Shown: positions 1 to 4,839 of the stretch, piece by piece
Position numbering within the stretch: the stretch's first letter is position 1
Layout of the letters: each line of letters opens with the position of its first letter
Origin: CAZNRY01 sp964575675
Lineage (GTDB): Bacteria; Eisenbacteria; RBG-16-71-46; CAIMUX01; VGJL01
Assembly: GCA_964575675.1 (NCBI GenBank)
Contig: CAZNRY010000197.1
Span: 1 to 6,459 of the forward strand
Direction: 5' to 3'
DNA: 6,459 nt
Position numbers and translations under genes: made by a program
The notes under the pieces: generated by a model
Database searches by the model: none
The model's input: the letters and a program-made list of their open reading frames with translations, nothing else
Told to the model about the DNA's origin: nothing

Positions 1-680
1 ACACGCTGCGCGATACGCCGATTTTCACCTGCATTCGCAAGAGCCTCAAGGAAACCCTCGACACCCTCGGCGGCTAATGCCACGCCGCAGAGAAGCCAGG
101 CGAGATCCGCCCCGGCGATCATCGGTGCGGCGGCATTGTGCGTCCAGAGGGCGAGCGCCTCCGCGAGAACGACGGCGATGAGCCAGCGTCTCCTCCCCTC
201 CAAGAAACGATGCGTCGCAGTCATGAGAATCAAGCCGAACAGCATCACGATCGTGTACGAGCGGGCCAATCGCCCGAAGTAGATGCCGTAGGCTCCGACG
301 GCGAAAAACGCTACGGGGATCTCGACCAGGCCGGGTATCGGGGGCGCGGCCGCGAGCCAGACGATCCCAGCCACGCCGGCCGCGACCGAGAGAGCGCGCA
401 CGGACGCCTCGCTTGGCGGAAGATGGGGGAGGACGGCGCGTTGGATTGCGTAGTACAGGGGGGGCGCGTCGTCGTAGACGCGGGCGGCTTCGTGTTCGGC
501 TGCCGTGAGCTGCGTGGTCCAGGCAGTGTACCCCTCGTCGCACCAGAGGCCGTCACCGTCGAGAGCGACGGCACGCAGCGCGAGCCCGAGAGCGATCCAG
601 AGCGCGATGCGAAGGATGAGGGTCTTACTATGGCGTTTCCGCGGCCCCGGCGTGTCTTCGGTCGCGTCGTGCGCGGTCAT
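1..680 (-). CDS. GT39/PMT_2-type membrane glycosyltransferase, N-terminal part (runs off left edge)
   Basis: Seen: the frame is open from ATG at 680 to the window edge, giving 226 codons; the C-terminal part is missing. A short basic N-terminus (RKRHSK, residues 14-19) precedes hydrophobic segments at about 21-40, 94-112, 118-136, 142-155, 166-180 and 186-204. Between the first two lies a periplasm-type loop with LWCDEGYT (45-52; acidic pair D48-E49) and DAPPLYY (71-77). GRLARSY (136-142) and LWTHN (178-182) follow. Known: the W-x-DE and PPLYY motifs in the first extracytoplasmic loop and an aR-x-Y motif are typical of GT39/GT83-like enzymes (PMT, ArnT), which use polyprenyl-phosphate sugars as donors; the DE acidic residue is catalytic. 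Family members are usually about 450-600 residues, so roughly half is missing here. Inferred: it is the last step of the cassette, transferring a lipid-linked sugar to a lipid, glycan or protein outside the membrane. The gene starts 34 nt after the methyltransferase stop with only a weak ribosome site. Acceptor and exact family are unknown. Confidence 0.85.
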   Translation of the reverse strand, partial: MTAHDATEDTPGPRKRHSKTLILRIALWIALGLALRAVALDGDGLWCDEGYTAWTTQLTAAEHEAARVYDDAPPLYYAIQRAVLPHLPPSEASVRALSVAAGVAGIVWLAAAPPIPGLVEIPVAFFAVGAYGIYFGRLARSYTIVMLFGLILMTATHRFLEGRRRWLIAVVLAEALALWTHNAAAPMIAGADLAWLLCGVALAAEGVEGFLEALANAGENRRIAQR

Positions 681-714
681 TGCGGATCCCGCCCGATTAT
701 CCGTCCGATCCTGT

Positions 715-1560
715 TCAATCTTTCCTCCGCGCGAGCGCCGCCACGGAAAGCCCGGCGGGCAATAGCCCCGCGAGGGCAAGCGCTGCGTCGCATCGGGCGA
801 GGAGCCAGAGCAACGCGTTCAATCCCGGCGGAGGCATGCCGATCTCGGATCCCTCGCCGCCCCTGCGGAACAGGCGAACGATCACCGCGGGGAGGAGGAG
901 CAGGCCGTTCCAATAGAGGACCCGGCACGGGGCAAATCCCGCGTTGATCAGCCGCGCCCGAAGGCTGCCGCGGGTGTAGCGCCGCGCCGTATGCATCGCC
1001 CGGTCGTGGGCGGAGCGCAGGGAATCGAATGCCGGGACGTTCACGCAGAGGAGCCCTCCGGGTCTGAGCACGCGGCGGAGCTCGCGGAGCGCCGCGAGGT
1101 CATCGCGCACCTCGACATGGTAGAGGACGTCTGCGCAGAGGGCGAGATCGAAGGACTGATCGCGGAAGGGGAGCGCGAGGACGGATCCCCGCACGAGGGG
1201 AGATCCAACGCGCCCGCGGGCCAGTCCGAGCGCGATCGGGCTCAGGTCCAGGCCGATCGCGCCTTGATTCAACGGAGGTCCTGACCGCATCCCGTCCGAT
1301 CCGGGATGCCCCCCCGGGAATGTCGATGCCTCCTCGATGGCGCGGAGGTTCCCTCCGGTTCCGCATCCTGCATCGAGGATGAGTCGGCGCCGAGGTGACT
1401 CGGGCGGCGATTGCTTCGAGTTCGGCGGGCCGGCGGGGCTCATGGCGGAGGGCTCACGCGGTGCGCGCCGCAAGAGACCATGCCAGATCGCGCGCGCCTC
1501 GCGGAACCAGAAGTGCCGGTCCTCGGCCGCGGCGGTCCGCCCGTACTCCTCAGGCTCCAA
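715..1560 (-). CDS. Class I SAM-dependent methyltransferase
   Basis: Seen: 281 residues, starting with TTG at 1560. The TTG is supported by GGAG (complement of 1568-1571) seven bases upstream and by an N-terminus, AEDRHFWFREAR (12-23), of the kind found at the start of this methyltransferase group. Motif I is LDAGCGTGGN (62-71); GLDLS (103-107) carries the acidic residue expected to bind the SAM ribose; LPF..QSFDLAL (130-141) is the motif IV region; LRRVLRPGGLL (161-171) is the usual post-motif strand. Odd points: a Pro/Ser/Arg-rich stretch at 33-58 before motif I, a Gly/Pro-rich insert at about 79-100 between motifs I and II, and hydrophobic C-terminal stretches (about 217-231 and 247-272) suggesting membrane association. 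Known: this fold methylates many small molecules, and sugar N-, O- and C-methyltransferases are common in glycan loci. Inferred: it methylates the sugar or its lipid-linked form made by the neighbouring genes. It lies 3 nt after the transporter stop. The substrate cannot be read from the sequence. Confidence 0.9.
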   Translation of the reverse strand: MEPEEYGRTAAAEDRHFWFREARAIWHGLLRRAPREPSAMSPAGPPNSKQSPPESPRRRLILDAGCGTGGNLRAIEEASTFPGGHPGSDGMRSGPPLNQGAIGLDLSPIALGLARGRVGSPLVRGSVLALPFRDQSFDLALCADVLYHVEVRDDLAALRELRRVLRPGGLLCVNVPAFDSLRSAHDRAMHTARRYTRGSLRARLINAGFAPCRVLYWNGLLLLPAVIVRLFRRGGEGSEIGMPPPGLNALLWLLARCDAALALAGLLPAGLSVAALARRKD

Positions 1561-1563
1561 CGA

Positions 1564-1941
1564 CTAGCTCCGGAAAACGAGATAGACCCCGGTCATGATG
1601 ATCGCCGTGCCGACCCATCGAATCCATCCGACGGGCTCCGCAAGGACGATTCTCGAGAACAGCAGGACCAGGATGTACCCGAGCGAGAGGATCGGGTAGG
1701 CCCACGACAGGTGAGCGCGCGAGATCGCGGCGAGCCAGAAGCAGGCCCCCACCGCGACGAACGCGAATCCCACCCAGACCTGCGGGGTCCGCAGGATTCG
1801 GCCAACGGTCGCGAGGAAACGATCGAGTCCCACGACGCCGACGCGGTTCATCCCGCTCTTCAAGAACAGCTCTCCCGTGACCGTCAAGCAGATCGCGGCG
1901 AGGATGAGCAGGAAGGAGATCAGCTTCTCGTTCGAAACCAT
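1564..1941 (-). CDS. Small four-helix DMT/EamA (SMR/ArnE-like) membrane protein, probable lipid-linked sugar flippase
   Basis: Seen: 125 residues with four hydrophobic segments at about 7-23, 52-73, 79-98 and 104-122. Motifs are GELFLKSG (23-30) at the end of helix 1 and SRAHLSWAYPILSLGYI (74-90), which continues into helix 3, followed by EPVGWIRWVG (101-110). The ATG at 1941 lies inside the aminotransferase gene (22-nt overlap), with GAGGG (complement of 1951-1955) nine bases upstream. Known: small proteins of this size and pattern belong to the drug/metabolite transporter superfamily, which includes EmrE and the ArnE/ArnF subunits that flip undecaprenyl-phosphate-L-Ara4N. Aligning LFLK with the TLMK of EmrE puts Thr20 where EmrE has its essential Glu14, which argues against a proton-driven drug pump. 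Inferred: it flips the polyprenyl-phosphate sugar made by the GT2, acting before the GT39-type enzyme. Only one such gene is seen, so it would act as a homodimer or with a partner elsewhere. The family is reasonably certain and the substrate inferred. Confidence 0.82.
   Translation of the reverse strand: MVSNEKLISFLLILAAICLTVTGELFLKSGMNRVGVVGLDRFLATVGRILRTPQVWVGFAFVAVGACFWLAAISRAHLSWAYPILSLGYILVLLFSRIVLAEPVGWIRWVGTAIIMTGVYLVFRS
1568..1571 (-). promoter_or_regulatory. Ribosome-binding site supporting the TTG start of the methyltransferase
   Basis: The minus strand reads GGAG seven bases before TTG at 1560, inside the last codons of the transporter gene. No in-frame ATG lies near, so this site decides the start. 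Confidence 0.55.
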
Positions 1942-3038
1942 TCCTTGATTCCCTCGATGACCCGATCCTGTGCCTCTTCCGCGAGCTCCGCATAGAGGGG
2001 AAGACTCAGGACGGATTGCGCGAGCGACTCCGAGACCGGAAAATCACCCGCCTTGTGCCCCAGGAACGAATAGGCCTCCTGAAGATGGATCGGGATCGGG
2101 TAGTGGATTTGCGTTTGGATCCCGCGCGACGCCAAGAACGACCTCGCCTCATCGCGCGAGTCAAGGCGGATCACACAGAGATGGCGGACGTGGGTGCGGC
2201 CGGGCGCTTCCTCGTTCCACCGGATGGGCAGTCCCTCCAGTGCGCGCCGGTAGCGCTCGACGAGCGCGCGCCGCTCGCCGTTCCAACGGTCGAGGTGGGG
2301 GAGCTTCGCCGAGAGGATCGCAGCCTGGATCTCGTCGAGCCTGGAGTTGAAGCCGATTTCGGTGTGGTGGTAGCGCTCGCGTTCCCCGTAATTGCGCAGG
2401 CGGCGCAGACGCTCGGCGATTCCCGGGTCATCCGTCGTGATCATGCCGCCGTCGCCGTAGGCGCCGAGATTCTTCGAGGGGTAGAAGCTCCAGGCGGCGG
2501 CGTCCCCAAGCGATCCGGCTCGCCGTCCCTCGTAGAGCGCTCCGTGCGCCTGGGCTGCGTCCTCCACGATCGGGACCCCCGCGGTGGCGCAGACCGCGCG
2601 AATCTCGCCCATCGCCGCGCACTGCCCGTAGAGGTGTACCGGAACGACGGCCGCCGTCCTCGCCGTGATCGCGCGCTCGACTCCCGCAGGATCGATCGTG
2701 GCGGTCTCTGGATCGACGTCGACCAGAACCGGGCGCGCGCCCGATGCGGAGATCGCCGAGATCGTCGGGACGGCCGTATTCGCGGGCGCGATGACCTCCC
2801 GCCCGGGCCCGGCCCCGAGGGCGGCGAGGGAAAGATGGAGCGCCTCCGTCCCCGAGCCGACGCCCACGCCGTGCGCGACGCCGCAGTAGCGGGCGAACGC
2901 CTCCTCGAAGGACCGGAGCTCCTCTCCGAGGATGAACCACCCCCGCTCCACAACGCGGCGGATGGCCGAGTCGATTTCGTCCCGGATCCTGTCGTGCTGG
3001 GCGGTCAGATCGACGAGCGGGACGGCCGCCCCCTTCAC
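1920..3038 (-). CDS. DegT/DnrJ/EryC1/StrS-family PLP-dependent sugar aminotransferase
   Basis: Seen: 372 residues, the usual family length. It starts with GTG at 3038, with GGAG (complement of 3044-3047) five bases upstream; the start overlaps the epimerase stop as GTGA. Landmarks are PLVDL (7-11), GSGTEALHL (61-69, PLP phosphate binding), VEDAAQAHGA (158-167, with D160 expected to contact the PLP pyridine nitrogen), SFYPSKNLGAYGDGG (184-198, with Schiff-base lysine K189) and NSRLDEIQAA (231-240). A C-terminal IHYPIPIHLQEAY (311-323) is followed by LSLPLY (344-349). Known: the family moves an amino group, usually from glutamate, to a keto group on a nucleotide-linked sugar in the cytoplasm. 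The HYPIPxHLQxAY segment with LSLP resembles, from memory, the 3-keto-sugar group (QdtB, FdtB, DesV) more than ArnB. Inferred: it makes the amino sugar of this pathway, acting on a keto sugar from the SDR next door or from genes outside the window. Family call firm; regiochemistry tentative. Confidence 0.95.
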   Translation of the reverse strand: MKGAAVPLVDLTAQHDRIRDEIDSAIRRVVERGWFILGEELRSFEEAFARYCGVAHGVGVGSGTEALHLSLAALGAGPGREVIAPANTAVPTISAISASGARPVLVDVDPETATIDPAGVERAITARTAAVVPVHLYGQCAAMGEIRAVCATAGVPIVEDAAQAHGALYEGRRAGSLGDAAAWSFYPSKNLGAYGDGGMITTDDPGIAERLRRLRNYGERERYHHTEIGFNSRLDEIQAAILSAKLPHLDRWNGERRALVERYRRALEGLPIRWNEEAPGRTHVRHLCVIRLDSRDEARSFLASRGIQTQIHYPIPIHLQEAYSFLGHKAGDFPVSESLAQSVLSLPLYAELAEEAQDRVIEGIKEWFRTRS

Positions 3039-4054
3039 GGCTTCTCCGCCGTCAGGTAGTGGGAGGCGTGTTTGCCATAGTAGTCGAGGGTTCTCTTCAG
3101 GCCGTCATGCAGCGTGATCGAAGGCTCCCACCCAACCGCCTCGCGGATCTTCTGGTAGGAGCCGAAGTAGTCGCCGATATCGATTCGCTTCCCTTCCTCC
3201 GGGAAGGGAACCGTGCGGAAACTCCCCCTTCCAGCGACCCCGATCAACGTTTCCACGAAGGTGCGGAGCGATACGACCTCGTCGCCCCCGAGATTGTAGA
3301 TCTCGCCGTTCGTTTCGTCGGTTGCGCCGACCAGCAGGAAGGCGCGGGTGACGTCGTCGACGTAGTTCATGTCGCGCCTCTGCTCGCCGGTTCCGAACAG
3401 CTCGATCGGCTCGTCGAGGAGGATCTTGCGGACGAACCAGGGGATGAACCCCTGCCGGCCGTGCTTCAGGAGCATGCCGGGTCCGTAGGAGTTGGTCAGG
3501 CGCAGCGAGGTCGCCCGCATCCCGTAAACGTTCGCATAGAGGATGTGGTACCACTCGCCGGCCATCTTGTTGATCCCGTTGACGTCGATCGGCTGGACGA
3601 TGTGGGCTTCGTCGACGGGGAGATAGCGGGGGCGGCCGTACTGCTGCCGCGTGCCAGCGTAGATGATCTTCACATCCCGATTCCCCTGGCGGCAAGCCTC
3701 GAGGATCGACAGCTGGCTCTTGCAGTTGATCTCGAGGTCGGTATAGGGGTCGCGCATGCTGTCGACGTGACTGACCTGTCCCGCCAGGTTGAAGATCACC
3801 TCCCGCCCGCGGACCAGGTACTGCATGGAGTGGCTGTCGCGGACGTCGGTGATGTGAATCCGGAGATCCTTCTCGATGTCGTGCACATTCCAGAGGTTTC
3901 CGCCGTAGTCGAGGATCAACGAATCGACGACGGTCACCTTGGCGCCCAGAGCGAGGAGGGCGCGGCATAGATTCGATCCCAGGAAGCCGAGACCGCCGGT
4001 CACGAGGATGTCGCGTCCGGCGTAGAAGGAGAGGGCGTCGGACCTATCTAGCAT
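3035..4054 (-). CDS. Extended SDR-family NAD(P)-dependent nucleotide-sugar epimerase/dehydratase with NxxxK in place of YxxxK
   Basis: Seen: 339 residues. The Rossmann glycine motif TGGLGFLG (19-26) is followed by VVDSL (42-46), the NAD-binding acidic position; D70-V71 lies at the usual adenine-contact site; NLAGQVSH (89-96) is the NAG-type motif. YAGTRQQYG (132-140) supplies the active-site Ser/Thr position (T135). RLTNSYGPG (185-193) and FGTGEQRRDMNYVDDV (220-235) are typical substrate-binding segments of extended SDRs. The odd point is VNGINKMAGE (158-167): the residue four before the catalytic Lys (K163, AAG at 3566-3568) is Asn159 (AAC at 3578-3580), not Tyr. Known: extended SDRs include UDP-glucose 4-epimerase and dTDP-glucose 4,6-dehydratase, and normally use Tyr as the acid/base. 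Inferred: it modifies a nucleotide sugar upstream of, or together with, the aminotransferase. Its reaction may differ from classic members, or another residue may replace the Tyr. The ATG at 4054 overlaps the GT2 gene by 11 nt. Confidence 0.93.
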   Translation of the reverse strand: MLDRSDALSFYAGRDILVTGGLGFLGSNLCRALLALGAKVTVVDSLILDYGGNLWNVHDIEKDLRIHITDVRDSHSMQYLVRGREVIFNLAGQVSHVDSMRDPYTDLEINCKSQLSILEACRQGNRDVKIIYAGTRQQYGRPRYLPVDEAHIVQPIDVNGINKMAGEWYHILYANVYGMRATSLRLTNSYGPGMLLKHGRQGFIPWFVRKILLDEPIELFGTGEQRRDMNYVDDVTRAFLLVGATDETNGEIYNLGGDEVVSLRTFVETLIGVAGRGSFRTVPFPEEGKRIDIGDYFGSYQKIREAVGWEPSITLHDGLKRTLDYYGKHASHYLTAEKP

Positions 4055-4796
4055 CGGGCGCCTGCCCTCCGTCCGCCGGGATTCGGAAGACCTCGCCCCG
4101 GACGGTGATCCTCCACCAGAGGCCGGCCATCCCGAAGAAGACCCTGGCGACCCTCACGAAGTTGAAGAACTGACTCCGTCCGTGCATCCGGTGGTAATGA
4201 TGGACCGGGACCTGCCGGATCCGCAACCCGGCCCGGCTCATCTTGGCCAGGAGCTCCACGCAGATCAGCCCGCTATCCTCGGTCAGGTGGATTGGTTCCA
4301 GCTTCTCCCGGCGGATCAGGCGGAAGTCGCAGTCGATGTCCCGGATCGGAATGCGGAACCAAAAACCGACGAAATGGTGGTAGAGTCTCCCGATAGCGGT
4401 GCGGTACCAGGGATCGGAGCGGCGTATCTTGTAGCCGTTGACCAGGTCGGCATCCTCCCTGAGTTCCCAGAGGAGATCGAGCTCCCGGACGTCGTACTGC
4501 GCATCGCCGTCGGTGTAGAAGACGTAGGTTTTGGTGGCGGCGGCAAACCCGCTGCGGATCGCCCCCCCGTACCCGCGGTTGGTCGGGTGGGTGACCACGC
4601 GAAGGCGGGGATAGCGGGCCGCCATCTCGCTCAGGATCTCTCCCAGGTGGTCGGGGGAGGCGTCGTTGACGACGATGATCTCGAAATCGTCGGTCAGCGC
4701 AGATGCGGCCTTGTGGGCAAGCACGACCATGCTGGCGATCGTGCCCCAGTCGTTGTAGGCAGGGAAGAAGATGGTCAGACTATCGACAGGGGGCAT
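4044..4796 (-). CDS. Family 2 glycosyltransferase, DPM1/ArnC-like polyprenyl-phosphate glycosyltransferase
   Basis: Seen: 250 residues in one GT-A domain. FFPAYND (10-16) opens the nucleotide-binding fold; EIIVVNDASPD (39-49) and HPTNRGYGGAIRSGF (70-84) follow; YTDGDAQYD (94-102) holds the metal-binding DxD (D96, D98); DIDCDFRLIRRE (153-164) and VPVHHYHRMHGRSQF (196-210) complete the pattern of dolichol-phosphate mannose synthase-like enzymes. A hydrophobic/amphipathic stretch at about 213-231 could touch the membrane, but the two C-terminal helices of ArnC and GtrB are absent, as in DPM1. I chose ATG at 4796, because GGAG (complement of 4802-4805) lies five bases upstream; a TTG directly before it, at 4799, is less likely. 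Known: these enzymes move a sugar from a nucleotide donor to polyprenyl phosphate on the cytoplasmic face. Inferred: it is the first gene of the operon and loads the carrier used by the flippase and GT39-type enzyme downstream. The sugar is unknown. Confidence 0.94.
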   Translation of the reverse strand: MPPVDSLTIFFPAYNDWGTIASMVVLAHKAASALTDDFEIIVVNDASPDHLGEILSEMAARYPRLRVVTHPTNRGYGGAIRSGFAAATKTYVFYTDGDAQYDVRELDLLWELREDADLVNGYKIRRSDPWYRTAIGRLYHHFVGFWFRIPIRDIDCDFRLIRREKLEPIHLTEDSGLICVELLAKMSRAGLRIRQVPVHHYHRMHGRSQFFNFVRVARVFFGMAGLWWRITVRGEVFRIPADGGQAPDAR

Positions 4797-4801
4797 CAAC
4801 G

Positions 4802-4805
4802 CTCC
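4802..4805 (-). promoter_or_regulatory. Ribosome-binding site that sets the GT2 start
   Basis: The minus strand reads GGAG five bases before ATG at 4796, which favours that ATG over the TTG immediately upstream. Confidence 0.6.
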
Positions 4806-4826
4806 GCTCGCGCGGGGTCAACGCGC

Positions 4827-4832
4827 AGGAGG
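4827..4832 (+). promoter_or_regulatory. Strong Shine-Dalgarno sequence before the parvulin gene
   Basis: AGGAGG lies four bases before ATG at 4837. The match is perfect but the spacing is on the short side. It is the main reason to take 4837 as the start despite the unusual N-terminal translation. Confidence 0.6.
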
Positions 4833-4833
4833 A

Positions 4834-4839
4834 ATTATG
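4834..4839 (-). promoter_or_regulatory. Possible -10 element for the glycosylation operon
   Basis: The minus strand reads CATAAT, one mismatch from the sigma-70 TATAAT consensus and an AT-rich island in GC-rich surroundings. It would start transcription about 30 bases before the GT2 ATG. No convincing -35 hexamer is seen at 16-18 bases, and the element overlaps the plus-strand ATG, so this is tentative. Confidence 0.22.

Larger units (their letters stand above)
4797..4836. promoter_or_regulatory. Short divergent intergenic region
   Basis: About 40 bases separate the GT2 start (minus strand) from the ATG at 4837 (plus strand). The gap contains both ribosome-binding sites and little else, which is too short for two complete promoters. 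At least one promoter must therefore lie inside coding sequence, or the plus-strand gene really starts later (see the CTG alternative at 4981). No palindromic operator or terminator was seen. Confidence 0.6.

Noticed and set aside
458..464. Run of seven G as a possible frameshift site in the GT39 gene
   Set aside because: The same frame carries WCDEG before and PPLYY plus membrane segments after the run, so no frame change is indicated.
46..543. 165-codon minus-strand open frame inside the GT39 region
   Set aside because: It is very Arg-rich and in a different frame from the hydrophobic, motif-bearing frame (ATG at 680), which stays open to the window edge.
138..947. 269-codon plus-strand open frame over the GT39 and methyltransferase genes
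   Set aside because: It spans two well-supported minus-strand genes, and its translation is low-complexity and Arg/Gly/Pro-rich.
3059..3970. 303-codon plus-strand open frame opposite the SDR gene
   Set aside because: The opposite strand encodes an SDR with its full set of motifs; this frame gives a Val/Asp-rich sequence without any domain.
1..4796. Calling this the arn (L-Ara4N) operon with arn gene symbols
   Set aside because: No formyltransferase or deformylase is present, the SDR lacks the catalytic Tyr and the fused ArnA architecture, the aminotransferase C-terminus looks unlike ArnB, and a methyltransferase is present. Only the modular logic is shared.
4797..4836. Bidirectional terminator or operator hairpin between the divergent genes
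   Set aside because: No convincing inverted repeat or T-run is seen. The gap is filled by two ribosome-binding sites.
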